The translations under genes were made by a program, and so were the position numbers. The notes beneath the pieces are model-generated. The model worked only from the letters and a program-made list of their open reading frames with translations, had not been told where the DNA came from and searched no databases. Shown here one piece after another: positions 21,246-37,104 of a DNA stretch of 64,000 bases (its first letter is position 1; each line of letters begins with the position of its first letter). Source of the stretch: Artemisia argyi (taxonomy: Eukaryota; Streptophyta; Magnoliopsida; Asterales; Asteraceae); contig CM060686.1 in the NCBI GenBank assembly GCA_030686995.1, positions 76,769,757 through 76,833,756 on the forward strand, in the 5' to 3' direction.

Positions 21246-24200
21246 TTTGTGTTAGATGCATAGAATCTTAAATAGTCATGCTTTAAAACTAATTATCAAT
21301 TACAAAATCAATTCCTGTAACTGCATACGAGATATTGAAGGAAATATTGATGGAACATTCAATTTAATTATCATTTACAGCTAAACTCCTAAATCAAAGG
21401 GTTTTCAAAACACAATATTCTCTAAAAGTATCATATTCCGAATTCAAAATCACTCATCAAACCCTAATCATGTATTAACATGAAAGTTACTTAAACCTCG
21501 ATCATTAATCTTGATTTACAAAACCTCGATCAACAAGCATGCCTCGATCAACAAGGCATACCTCGATCAACCAGGTATGTCTTTTCAAATTTAATGTAAA
21601 TGAATTATTGTTTTCATTTTATTCTACTTTAGGTTTATGTTGGAATTGATCTTTTTCATTCATAGGTCGATTTTGTGTGTTTTTTATTGGTTTTTTTGCA
21701 GGACAATGAATATGATTGTGAATTAAAGAAAATGATTGTTTTACATTAACCCAAGGTAAAATCTCAAATATATGTGATAATTGTTGAATTGATTTTTTTA
21801 TTTGACTTTTATGTCATTTTTTTTATACATATCAAATAATGTGTTAAGGTAATCTGATTTTGATTTTTGGTCCGACTAAATCATATTAGGTTTGCCAAAC
21901 AGTTTTTGTGTATGATCAATTGAGGATTAGTTTTGTACTTTTGTACACATTTAAAAATTTTTGATTGTTGATTTTATTTATGAAGTCAATATTTTTTTTG
22001 AAATGTATCATTTGGAAGCCAGTATTGACTTAATATAAAATTTTATAAATTCGCATGAAGCATCAACCATTACAAAGATCGGTACATTTTTGGCCAAGAT
22101 TGTTTCATCAATGTGGAAGTTGCATGGTGATATTCAGGTACACCTTACTTCTCTTCATCTGAGCATTTAAACGGAATTTTGTTAAAAATTTGTTTGAATA
22201 ATTTTATTGAATGTTGATATGCAGGTTTATTGAAATGGTATGTCTTTTGTGGTGTGTTGTGAAGATATTTTAATGAGGTATTCTTTCACATGACCACAAG
22301 TTTTAACGATTGTAGTATCATCTCCGTGCATTAATATTGCATATGTGAACGAATTACTTTAATCAAGTTTGTCACATAAAAATAGTAGTTTCTGCAAGTA
22401 CGCCACTTTAGTAGTCGCCTACAGAATGCATATTTTTCTTCTGTTTTGTCCCTTATTTTATGTTAATTAGATTTTGAATTTAATATATATGTTAGTTTAA
22501 GTATTTATGTTTCGAGGAGTTTAATTTATGTGTTTGTATATTGAATTGGTTGGTTATTTTATGAAATTTGGCTATTTTTTAGAATTCGGGCTTTTATATA
22601 CATTTGTTTATTAGGATGATATTAGTAGGGTTTTAGGACATTCAAGTTTAAGAGTGTGTATGTTTTATCTTATTTGATGGGCTTATTATGAACTTATTGA
22701 AAATAGTTGATGTACACAACACGATCTTCAGTATTTTTAATCATGTTAATATCAGTTTAATATTTTGATTGTTTTAGGGCTATGGACCATTAGTGGGAAG
22801 ATGATCTTTTTCGCAACAGCCGGCGGTGTGCATGTTGATATATGGGATCACAATAGGTAATAATCTTTGATCTTTAGTTTAAGGAGATTTATAAATTTTA
22901 TCTGGTCTTATTCATGTTTTGTACATATATAAAGCAGTTGGTTAATACTTTCGAGTGGGGAAGTAGTTCAGCTATCTCTGTCTGCTTATTCCAGTATCAT
23001 GACCTACACTATAGTTGGAAGGGTTCCAATGACACCACGCCTAATGATTCATATGCAGGGTGGTTAATTTACCTACCACAGTTTGTTTTCGCCTTTTAAA
23101 TATCTCAAATGATCATTGTTTAATACGTATCTGTTTAGCTGGTTCAGATTCTTGCATCTACTCTAAAGTTTTCCCGGTGGTGTAATTTATAGTACAAAAC
23201 ATGAAATTGATTGTCGAACTATACCTTGCACTTGGTCTTTTCCTGTCTTCACATTCGGTAAGCTGATCCACAAGCTTTCTAAACAGGTGAATACTCATTT
23301 ACAAACCATTATACTCATTTACAAGTGCAGTATAATAAGTAGAACCTTATGTTGCAGTAGTCCTACGTAGATCCAATATAATCATCCAATGTTGCAGTGG
23401 AAAGCACCTATTGGTCCTTTTAATCATGAAGGCAAACCATCAGAAACTCACGAGGTTCCACTTGGTGGAATGGGGTAAGTTTAAGTTGTCACTAAACAAT
23501 GCTTTCAGTGTTTAGTTTATAGTTTTATTGGAGGACGTTTTCTTTACTGTGGTTTGCAGAAGTGGCAATATAACCAAAGGTATTTTGGAGGTTTAGAAAC
23601 GAATGTAAGCATTACTTTATACGGTTATCATATTTATGTTTCTTATTATATGATAAACCATTTTTGAATATTTCCAAGCGGATATAGTTATATTATTTAT
23701 GATGGTGAGAATACTTAACATGTCTTCACATCAGCAGCTTCTGATGACTCTAAACGTATGACCATAAATGCAACATTGGCTTCACAGCAACTTCTGATGA
23801 CCATAAAGGCATTATTTAGCACTGTGCTTTGGCAGTTGTTGACAAAAGGCGTCATGGACACAACTTAGCTGAGGTAGTTACTGAAACTTGAGAACAACAT
23901 ATCTTACCCAACAAGAAACACTCTGTAAGTACAACTTAATCTGCCAACATTATTTTTGGAATGAATGTAAAACATATCATGTCTGGATGTGAAAGGTAGG
24001 GTGCTGGAATGAATGTAAAGCTTCAACTGTTTGATTCGGCTTTGGAACTTCTGCAGTTTGTGGCCCCATGCGTAACATTTATACTATGTATCATGCCATT
24101 CGGTAGAGGTGGCAGAATGACCGGGTCATTCAGATTAATAACGGTCGAAATGGACAAAACGTTTATTTTTAGGTAGCATCACCAAATGGTAATTAACAAG

Positions 24201-24690
24201 TTACCATTTTGCCTAAAATTTGACTTGTGTATCTTAACTATTATATAATTGATTCAGGAATAAGAGAAATCCAAACTTATCTAAACTCATTAATATTGAA
24301 TACATGAGTCTAAGTTTTTGGTGTTATCTTTCAGGAAAGGGAAATTAGCCAAAATTCCACTGAGTGCGACTGTCCCATTGTTCACCTTTTCGTGCTTATA
24401 TGGACTAATGTTCCGCTCAAGCTTCACACCATGCAGTCCATCTATGGTGGATTTCAAGTGCCCAACCACGTGAAGAATGAATAATTTCAAGAGATTTAAC
24501 TGCCCAAAAGGTAAAAACTTTTATGTCTTTTTTTCTATTCATGTGAGTTCTTAGAGGACCAATGCCAAAATATATAATTGCAAAAATTAAGGTCGTATAA
24601 ATAATGTTGAAATAGAAATGATATTGAACTTTGATGACTTATTATGTAGGTATAGTATAACTGGATATGATTCAGGTCTTGTGCGATCTC
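21246..24690 (+). other. Gene-like, mostly unrecognised stretch
   Basis: About 3.4 kb, AT-rich with intron-like composition. Scattered short frames are bounded by plausible splice sites, for example 22778-22856 (preceded by TTTTAG, followed by GTAATA; frame contains FFATAGGVHVDIWDH). Apart from the glucosylceramidase-like fragment annotated separately, I cannot name the source. No continuous gene can be assembled. Confidence 0.3.
23398..23596 (+). pseudogene. Non-lysosomal glucosylceramidase (GBA2/GH116-like) fragment
   Basis: Two exon-like pieces (23398-23474 and 23560-23596) are joined by an 85-bp intron with GTAAGT donor and TTTGCAG acceptor. The predicted junction lies inside a glycine. 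The frame contains KAPIGPF...KPS and VPLGGMGSGNITKG, close to the conserved N-terminal segment of plant GBA2-type glucosylceramidases (GH116 N-terminal domain, which has a VPLGGxGxGSI motif). A TAG follows shortly after (23594-23596). The enzyme family hydrolyses glucosylceramide; this piece cannot. It looks like a captured or residual gene fragment retaining its intron. Identification is from motif recall. Confidence 0.5.
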
Positions 24691-24695
24691 ACTTA

Positions 24696-27790
<3,095 letters not shown>

Positions 27791-27795
27791 ACTTA

Positions 27796-29995
27796 TACAC
27801 ATAATCTAATACGAAAAGATCCGAAAGTTATCTGTCACAATGATTGCGGTAAATTTCATGGGCTAGAGGGGACATAGAAAAGTAAAGCAAAATAGAACAT
27901 AGGTATATAATTTAAGTGCACTAATGTTCATATTTTATTTATATAATACATAAGCTAGAAGGTTATGATATTAAGACATAACTGCACATGCATTTTTTCA
28001 AAGTTGAGATATTTTTACTGAAAATGTGTTAGATGTGAAGCTTCCTAACTTATATTACACTTGAACTCCTACCGTTAGCAAAAATTATGCTATGTGTAAA
28101 ATCATGTCTACTAAACTGTGAAGATCATTTCATCCATTTTAATTACTATAATATGCATTCAATTTTTTTTATCATTTTTTTAATATTTTCCTGTTCTATA
28201 GGATTCACTATATACTGAGTGGAGACCAACTTGTTGCTGCAGTTAGGGGTGTTCATTAAATGGATTGAATCGAAGGCGCAATTAACCCATATGACGTACT
28301 TCGCAATAATTGCTTCTTTAAGCTGGTCTTTCTAGATTGCTAATCACTAAATTTATATATGTTTTTGATATTATTATAAATCTGTTTGTTTAAACAATCT
28401 GATGTACAATTGCAGGATGGAGCTGTTGATGGTGCAAGAACACTGGGAAAGTATGTTCTTACGGCTGGTAAACCATTTGGTATGTGTAAGTTTTTAGAGT
28501 ATTACATATTCTGATTTTCAGATTTAAACATGCACCACCTCATACTATACAATTCTAATGCTTAGTTCATTTAAAACTATACCTAAAAGATATTGAAAAC
28601 TATAATCTTTCCAATAAGTTTGAAATGATAATTTTGTAGCTTAACTCAAGAAGAATTGATTGATGTTATTGTAGGATACTACTGCCTATAAGGAGGTTTG
28701 GTTGCTACTTTCTAACGGGTTGTTTGGTTTCTGCTGTCAATAGAGGTGGTTGGTTGCTTCTGTCTACATGGGTGTTTTGATGCTGCTTTTTAAAGGGTGT
28801 TTGGATGCTGCTATATAAGGAGGTGTCTGACTGCCGTCTAAATGGGCGATTGGTTGTTGTTATTCTTTTTTTATTACAAGAGTGATATTGCGAATTTCGC
28901 AAATAAGATTAATAATATTTGGCTTATCATTAGCATAGATTATGTTTGTAGTACATGATATCATCTCATTAAAAATACCCATCTCTTTGTATTTATCCTA
29001 ATACATTATACCATTGTATGTTGTTTTATTAACTTTATGATCTTCCCTTTTTTGTATAAGTTTCAAACTTTTTCACAACCTAATACTAACCTCTTTTTTT
29101 TCCTTTTTTTTTCTTTTCCTTTTTCTTTTTTCTTTTTTTTTTTTTTTTTTTTCATTTTCTTTAAATATAAGTGAAACTAATTCGTCCATGAAGCTTATGA
29201 ACTTTTATTTTCTTTCTAAAGTACGTATTCATTTTATTCACACGCAAACAATAAACCGGACATATGATTCTTAATTGTTTTTATCCCACAAAAGAATATT
29301 AGGTCAATGATACAAACAAATAATACATGAAACTAGCCATGTGCATAGTTCATTCAAACAGGTCTAATGCTTAGTTCACTTAAACACATGTATTTGATAT
29401 TCAACCATCTCTAAATTCATAGGATAGCGGGTCCACTTTTGTACATTATACTGCTATACAATTTTAATGCTTAGTTCATTTAAACACATGTATTTGATAT
29501 TCGAACATCTCTGAATTCATAGGATAGCGGGTCCACTTTTGTACATTGTACTGCTATACAATTCTAATGCTTAGTTCATTTAAACACATTTATTTGATAT
29601 TCGAACATCAAGAGCAAGCGAGGATTGAAGGTTCTATGTTTAGATAGGGACGGAAACTATTGCAACTCAACGGTAAATGTAGTTCACAAAGAAGTCTTAT
29701 GTCGGATTTGAATACGCAATATTGTTTTGTATACACAACATATCATTTTGGATAAAACCGACTATTAAGTTTTTGTATTTTTTTTCTCATATTATGTTTA
29801 ATTTTCAATATTTCTTTAAGTCCAATTATTATTATTAATATTATTATGAAGCGAACCCGCCCGAAGCTAGTAATATATATACATACACTTATGCAAGTGA
29901 AATTGATTATTTAAATTGAGTATATTTTTACAATAAATCTTGTATTGAAGATTTTGAAAAAAAAAAATTTGAAATAAAAATTGACGTAAAACTAT
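27796..29995 (+). other. Gene-like remainder of inserted block
   Basis: AT-rich with no long frame. One splice-bounded piece, 28416-28479 (preceded by TTGCAG, followed by GTATGT), reads DGAVDGARTLGKYVLTAGKP; I do not recognise it. A T-rich low-complexity stretch lies at 29094-29160, and imperfect GGTTG/TGCTGCT repeats at 28690-28860. Otherwise nothing identifiable. Confidence 0.3.
29366..29610 (+). repeat. 100-bp tandem repeat, about 2.5 copies
   Basis: Units begin AATGCTTAGTTCA at 29366, 29466 and 29566, exactly 100 bp apart, with a few substitutions. A detached partial copy (CTATACAATTCTAATGCTTA) lies near 28547-28575. Confidence 0.85.
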
Positions 29996-29999
29996 TCAA

Positions 30000-30015
30000 C
30001 CCCCCCCCCCCCCCC
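30000..30015 (+). repeat. Poly-C tract
   Basis: Sixteen C in a row just inside the right end of the inserted block, followed by TTCTAGTTTTCCACA, as at Copia LTR ends. Confidence 0.9.
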
Positions 30016-30030
30016 TTCTAGTTTTCCACA

Positions 30031-32288
30031 AATTCAATCATTTTCCTAAAGACTAATGGATCCTCAAAAGGGTTTAGTTCTTCATCCCTAACTATGAGTT
30101 GTTCCACCGAATGTGTTTTGTTTATAAACTCCTCTTCTAAATAAAATTGGCGTTGAGGTCTTATGAAATCTCCATTAACCCAAGGTCCATACCTAGATGG
30201 TCTCCTATTCACATCTACCCAATGGGGTGTTGGTTCCTCATTAGTATCATAGGCATGTTTCTTAACATCATAGACCGACCAAGTTTCTCCTTCTCCTACC
30301 GCTATCTTAGACTCCTTACAATCAATCATCGCACTTGCGGTAGCTAAGAATCCTCTTCCTGTTAATAACGGGCACGTAGTATCACTAACCATATCAAGGA
30401 CGTGGAAGTCGGCTAACATTGTCAATTTTCCTATATGCACTAACACGTCCTTCACTACCCCAACCGGATATGCTACACTTCCATCCGCGAGTCCTATGAT
30501 TACCTCTGTTTCATCTAACTTTCCTGGCTTAAGAGTGGTGTATAGAGATAATGGAAGCAAATTTAGGCTTGAACCAAGATTGGATAGTGTGTCAAAAGCC
30601 TCAGAATTTCCGATCTTACAAGGTAACACAAATATGCCCGGATCATCTAATTTTTTAGGCAACTTGTTTTGAACGAAGGCGGGTCCCATTCTTACCCAAC
30701 TTAAGTTTCTCTTCTTATTTTTCTAAAAGGGAATTGTAATAGGGAGCATGGGCTAAGACATCAATGACGGGACGCTCAAGGTGAAGTTCCTTGAATTCTT
30801 TGCCAAGGTCTTGTGTAGGAAGTGTTTCAACTATGCTATTGACCGAACTGATGCTGGGTGTTACATTCAATTGGTTCTTTTGAACGATTTGGGTTTGTTT
30901 GAAACACGTGCTCATGGCATTGACCGAATAATATTATGGGAAAGAAGTAGGAGACGAAACAGATGATATAGCGTTAACGTTTAGTTTCGGATTCTTGACC
31001 GTGCTACTTGAAAGTGCTCCCATTTCTCGGTCATTAAGAACTTTCAACAATGTGTCAATCTTATTGGTCATCTCACTTTGCTTTTGTTTGAAATCAGCCT
31101 CAAACTTTGCTAAACGAGTCTCTTGAGATGCCATAAATTTGGACATCAATCCTTCAAAATTATTGGTACTACCATAGTTGTTGGAAGGATTGTTATTGAA
31201 AGTGCGGTTAGAGGTTGGACCGTTTGGTTGGTCACGATTAGGTGGATTGGAAGAATTGTTTTGGGGCATGTTTTGGTTTTGCTTCCACCTAAGGTTCGGG
31301 TGATTTTTTTTAAGAGGGGTTGTATGAATCACCGTAAGGGTTTTACTCGGGTTTAAAAGTGTACCACTTGTCTCCCGCTCCGTCGGTACGCGAGGATGCG
31401 TAATCTGCAAAAGCTTGTTCGGGGAGTTCCACGCAATCACGAGTGTCATGGGGACCACTACATAACTCGCATGAAGAAGTGATCTTGTTCACTTGGCTTG
31501 AAGGTTTAGGAGCTTCGTAGGATTTTATGAGAAACTTGACTTGGTCTTCAAGTTCCATGATCCTACGGTCGGGAGTGCTTGAATTGTTCGAAGGCAAAGA
31601 TATTGCCTGACCGTTTTGTTCAAATCACGGGGATCATTCCAACTTTCGTTGTCATAGAGAGCAAGATCTTCTATTAGTTCCCATGACTCTTCCGCACTTA
31701 GATCACGAAGCTTGCCACCGGCCGATTGGTCAATGGTTCGCCTTGTGGAGAGATCGATATGGTCATAGAAAATTTGGACTCGGAGCCAAAGTTCTATGCC
31801 ATGATGAGGGACTTTTTGGAGTAAGTCCTTGAAACGAGTCCATGCTTCATAGAGAGTTTCACCTTAACATTGTTGGAACATCAAGATATCATTTCTAAGC
31901 TTAGTAGTTCTCCCCGGTGAGAAAAATTGAGCAAGGAAACGAGTGGTGAGATCATCCCAAAAGGTGATGGATCCCGTAGGTAAACGCTCAAGCCATTGAC
32001 TAGCTTGGTCACGTAGAGAGAATTGGGAGAGACGCAATCGGGTCGTCTCTCGAGTTACAACATCAAGGTCTATAGAGTCAATGATTTTAAGGAAATCCTT
32101 GAGATGTTAATTAGGATCTTCGGAACGAAGTCCTTGAGTGAGCTCAATAGTGTTTCGATAGCCTTGGTGGCTAGGACGGGAGTACTCTCTTAAAGTTCAG
32201 AGTCTAGGAGGTTGGGTTGGTAGTGGTGGGTTTGTGGGTGGTTTTGTTGTGGTGGGTTGATGGGATCAAAGAGATTACCACCTTCCAT
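30031..32288 (-). pseudogene. Athila-like gag-protease, interior A
   Basis: Polyprotein remnant starting at the ATG at 32288 (MEGGN-type start). In order: capsid region, zinc knuckle CELCSGPHDTRDC (31432-31471, all ligands present), an asparagine-rich linker with a coiled-coil-like KFEADFKQKQSEM segment, then a retropepsin-like domain (from about 30689). The Athila catalytic motif DLG(A/S)S reads NLGSS here (near 30581), so the catalytic Asp is replaced by Asn. Many frameshifts break the frame. The tail continues at 19454-19774 across the inserted block. No reverse transcriptase follows. Confidence 0.8.
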
Positions 32289-32421
32289 GATGATGGTAAA
32301 AGTTACAAACAAAGAAATAAGATAGACTAAAGAAACCTATAAAAATAAAATAAAAATCTTAGTAGAAAGGAATCTAGCAAGTAGACCTAATAAAAAGAAA
32401 TTCTAACCTAGACAATAACTA

Positions 32422-32441
32422 TTCCCCGGGCTGCGGCGCCA
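32422..32441 (-). other. Primer-binding site, interior A
   Basis: Minus strand TGGCGCCGCAGCCCGGGGAA, six bases inside LTR2. It matches the tRNA-Asp-type site used by Athila/Tat elements and confirms that LTR2 is the 5' LTR of interior A. Confidence 0.75.
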
Positions 32442-32447
32442 AAAACT

Positions 32448-33888
32448 TGATGCGTGGAATTGCGCCCTCGCAAAAGGCTTTACCTCTCAAGGGATCTTGA
32501 GAAGCATGCATTCCCAACCAGGCAGTGTACCTGATCATTGTAGTATAGTATAGTGACAAGTACCAGGGGATTGATCATTCAACTCAGGAATAGTGTTCGC
32601 TAGGATTAAAAAATCTACTAAACTAGGTCTAAAGGTGATGGATGATTCTTTTTGTATTTCATATTTTTATAAAAGCAAGTAAAATCTCGGATTTTGAAGG
32701 AGTGGGCGGAATTAGTTGCTAGTCAACTAACCCAATAAACTAAAGATGCAATCAAAATAAAATAAAATAAACTAAAACTATTTTGTGGCGTGAACAATAA
32801 TAATAGAAAATGTGTTTACTTAGATTTCATTACTCCCTAGATATCTTTTACCTGTTGATTAGCTTGTTACAATTGCATGGATGACGGGTTATATTCTTTA
32901 ATACTAGTCGTAAAGCCGTGTATGAAATTCCCTAACTCTATAAGCTCCTACTTCACTCCGATGTCGAGCCGACTAAAAACTCCTAACATGGGATCACTAG
33001 AATTCGCTCATGCATTAAATACAACCATAAATCATAGTAAACCTCCGATCATGTTTCTTAAGACGTTCAAGGAAGTTACCAATTGGAAGTCTGCCAGTTT
33101 TCTTAAGCCTAACATCGAATACGATCATCCAGAACAATTATAAACAAACCATCAACCAATAATCAACATCTAGGTTTCATTAAATCTAAGCAAACACAAC
33201 AAAAACCAAGCTTAGCATGTTAAAAAGAAGAAAAGCATAAGATAGAATCGCACAACACATAGACATATTGTATGATTATTGGAAAACTTATCTTCAATTG
33301 AACATGGATGGAACAAGGGTTGAAACCCTTATTATCACAGAAAATTCGTCTAGGGTTTTTACAAAGAAGCTCTCCAAAAGTTCCACACTTGATGAATGAA
33401 AATTAGAAAACTATATATAGATTTTAAACCTTGACGGCGTCACGTTTTAGCTTGTGACGCCATCAACTCACCACCAAGATAAAAGTCGTATTGCCTAGAT
33501 CCACTTCTGACGCCATCATGTGCAAATTTACTCTGGGCCGTCACATGTGTTTTGACCCTGACGGCCTTGGTGACGCCGTCAGGCCTAATTGCCTTGAAAA
33601 TGTTCTGGGCCGCCATGTGTATTTTCCACATCCACCTCTTTTGCCACTCTTGACGCCGTCACTTGCAATGCCTTGACGTCGTCAGGTACTGCTCCCAGCA
33701 AGGATTTTGAGACTTTGTCGTTTTCTTCACTTTTTCGCTCTAAAAATGTCCAAAATGCTTCCTTTTGTAAATTTCCTCTTAAAAGTACCTTAAATGACAT
33801 AGGAATGATTTAGGGCAATAACTGATCAAATAATTATGAATTCGGGCTTAAATGACCCCCCAAAAGAGGTACACTTTTCGCCTTATCA
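32448..33888 (-). repeat. Athila-like LTR2 (shared middle LTR)
   Basis: 1441 bp, same length as LTR1. It has a primer-binding site on one side (interior A) and the 3' non-coding part of interior B on the other, with no TSD at either edge. TATA box at 33412-33419; dyad cluster at 33432-33687. Sharing one LTR between two interiors implies recombination or tandem integration, not two separate insertions. Confidence 0.85.
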
Positions 33889-36289
33889 AATACCCTTACA
33901 CTTGAGATTTGCTTGTCCTCAAGCAAATGCGCTATTATTCTAATCAAAATACAAGTTAGGGGTCATTTAACACTAAGATAAAAAGTAATTACAACAAATA
34001 ATCGTTCCACTTAAAACCAAAAACAAGCACGGAGGTTATACACTAGCACCTCACAAATAGTGTTTAGATACGCACATCTCTCGGGTGTAATAAAATATAT
34101 ATCACAATAAGGAAATGGAAAACATCTCTCACTACCTGTCATAGCAAATAGATTACCATAGGCTTGGGAAAGGATCAAACCTTCACCACTTGGCGTAAGC
34201 ACCTAGGATAAACTATCAAAGAGGTCTTTTAAAGGGTTATATCGTGAGGTGTAGGGATGTGGTAAACACGGTTTTGTTGGATAAAGGCAATATTTACTGG
34301 TGGCGAGCTAATCATCTTGGTTAATTACATGTATAGCATGGCGTTGCTAAGCCAAGACTCGACTCGACTTAAGCTAATAAAAACTAAAATAACATAAACT
34401 TAAAACAAACATAGAATGAAACAGGATGGTAGTCCGTATGTTTTTTTCTCTTTTTTTTCTTTTTCTATTTTTTTTTTCTTTTTCTTAATTTTTTCGATTT
34501 TTTTTTTTTTTTTTACATACACCTTTACCCTACCATCCGAAATAATACATCATAGGAGATTTACATTCTCCTTACACTTGAACTTTTACATACTTTACAA
34601 CTAACTATTCTATGACTCGAATCAAGATAATCAAAACACTTGGAGTACTTTTAAATATTAACGCACATATTTGGGTAATAATTGACGTCTTCCCCATTAC
34701 TCCATTACAATAGTACTTTACCCATGAGTCCCAATCGTCCCAAAATAATATGTACAAGATATGACTTGACTTAGCAACCATGTAATCAAATAGACAATTA
34801 ACTAAGGGTTTAAACAAATAACAATAATGCACTAAAGATGAGTGCATACACGGAAGGCTAAGGCGATTTGGTTGCACATTTGGGGTGGATTGTTAACAAA
34901 TTCTTCCTTTAAGTAAAATGCTTAAAGTTAGAAACGAAAAGATAGGCTCGGAGGGGTGTACTAGGGGTATCGTGTACTAAAAATGAGTACAACGCAAAAG
35001 TGTGGGAAAAATTAATTGACTTTACTAGCAAGGTAATTGACTTAAATGGTCAAGTAATTATGATACGGGTTTAACACAAGGGTGATCCTAATGCCTCTTA
35101 TCATGTAGTAAATCATACTACACGAATGTAGTCTCACTAGCGGTCTCGGAATGCATCACTAACGCAAGTTCTAGAATCTTAATACTACCGGTACACTCAT
35201 AAGCACTAATAATAAATGCTTTTCCTAACAAATCTAAAGGCGAACCTCACATATTTGGGTGGAAAATTTTTTTGAGTGGTACGGCTTTTGTGCTAGTTAT
35301 ACAACTCCTATCCATGAGACGCTCATTTAGGCTAAAGCTTCACTCCTAAATGTTGTAAAAAAAATTAAATTTGGCGCTAAAATTGCCCTAACAAGTATTT
35401 CTCTTAGTTTTATTACACACATACTTTTGAACAAACAAACTCAAGCATAATTGTATTCTCAAAAGTATCATCATTTACTCTCCCCTTACACTTAAGCTGA
35501 ACATTGTCCCCAATGTTCAATAAAAATATATAAAAGAAAATAAGGTAAAAGAATGAAAACAAATACTCCCCTGATTCGTTCGGTGTGGATAGTGTGTCAA
35601 CAAGGTTAGATCTTCTTCTAAGAAAATGAACTTCCAAAGCGTCCCTCCAGAAATATAAATCATCCTCTTGTCCAATGTAACCTGTTAAACCTGAGAAAAC
35701 AATCAAGACAAACCTCGCGTAAAATCGGCGGCAAGCTATATATACTAAAAATCCTTAAAAAAACAAATTAAGATCTAATGCTTGTGGAATGAATATTTGC
35801 AGATTTCTTGGAGTTTATAAAACTAAAGAATCAACAAAAACTTTAAGACTCCGGTATATACAAAACTCGCAAAAATTTTTAGAATTTTAGTACCTGACGC
35901 CGTTAGGTTATAATTCTTGACGCCGTCAGACTGTTCCTGCAAAAATCTCATATTAAGTTTCCGGAAAATTTTTGAAAAAACTTATGCCTTACTTCCTGGA
36001 AAATCATGCAAAACATCATTATGACTTAATACAAGCATTTGACTCAAACAATTACTAATACACATGTTTATTTAATATTGTTGTGGTTCATGCTCAATTT
36101 CGTTTTTATAAACAAATTTGGTTTCCCTTACACTTAGCTTTTGCAAAATACCTTTATATGTAATTAAGATGAAGTTAAAAAAAAATAAAGCATTTTCACA
36201 ATTTATTTTGAACAATGATCCACTAACAATAAAAATAAAACACGCATACGGAAACAAATAAAATCAAACAAACAAAACAAATAAAACAT
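33889..36289 (-). other. Non-coding 3' part of interior B
   Basis: Matches 16987-19453 of interior A almost throughout, with a shorter poly-T tract (34496-34514) and two instead of three 23-bp dyad units (35893, 35916). The shared minus-strand frame 34605-34877 (MQPNRLSLPCMH start) is shorter than in A because of an indel near 34611. No recognised domain. Confidence 0.65.
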
Positions 36290-36470
36290 GGGTTGCCTCC
36301 CAAGAAGCGCATTTCTTTATTTACGAGTCTTGTAGCTAGACTCAAAGTCATGGGCAATCCTATACGTGTGAGCTCCTCGTCGAGTACATCCTTGGGATCA
36401 TACTTACGTTTCAATTTCCTATCGGTTTTCTTGGTACGGTATGACTTCTCAAACTTTTCTCCATCCGGAT
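36290..36470 (-). pseudogene. Gag-protease C-terminal tail, interior B
   Basis: End of the B polyprotein, cut off from 45894-48350 by the Copia insertion. It contains EKFEKSYRTKKTDRKLKRK and, unlike copy A, no stop after ELTRIG. It ends within about 50 further codons. Confidence 0.6.
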
Positions 36471-37019
36471 TGTTGGGATATAAAATATCAAAGTACTTCT
36501 GGATGTCAAAGTAACGCTGCATGAAGAATAAAGTCAAAGTATTGCTGAAGGAAAAAGTCAAAGTACTGCTGTTATTGAAGAATGTTTAAAGTACTTCAAA
36601 GGAAACAAGGACTGATGTGCAATATTAGATAAGGATTAATGTGTAATAGTGAACCAATATTCTAGAATTTGTTAGGGATAATGACTTGTCGTTCAAGGAT
36701 TATATGTTGTAAACCGACTTAAGGTTATCTATATAAAGAGCCTTAAGAGGTATTAGTCGATATAAGTTTTAGAGAAGTTCTCATAAGTTTTAGAGTCGAT
36801 CAAAGTTGATAAATAGTTAGGGATTGTTAGTGAATCTGTGTAACAAAGCAGGTTCAAAGTTTGGTTAATATAAAAGTTCTTCTTAAGCTTTGTGTTAGTA
36901 GATTCCGCATACTTTACAAGGTAAAACAGTGTTTCAATATTTATAGTGTTGAGTTTACTCAATATTGTTAAACCCTTACAAGCTACAAAGTAGTTTGGTC
37001 AGAGTATATCGATCCAACA
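36471..37019 (+). repeat. Copia 5' LTR
   Basis: 549 bp, TGTTGG...CCAACA. AGTACT motifs lie at 36492, 36562 and 36590 in U3, upstream of a TATA box at 36730-36738. Confidence 0.9.
36730..36738 (+). promoter_or_regulatory. TATA box of Copia LTR
   Basis: TATATAAAG in U3, about 140-240 bases downstream of the AGTACT motifs. Confidence 0.65.
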
Positions 37020-37021
37020 AG

Positions 37022-37033
37022 TGGTATCAGAGC
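37022..37033 (+). other. Primer-binding site, initiator tRNA-Met
   Basis: TGGTATCAGAGC, a perfect match to the common plant site, two bases after the 5' LTR. Confidence 0.9.
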
Positions 37034-37104
37034 TTGTGTTGGAAACTCTGATTAAGAAGACAAACCTTTAAACCTTTAAACCGATTTCACTACAAACCCT
37101 TCAA

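Noticed and set aside
30147..30347. Plus-strand frame overlapping the protease of interior A (also at 46149-46343)
   Set aside because: It is the complement of the well-supported minus-strand protease frame.
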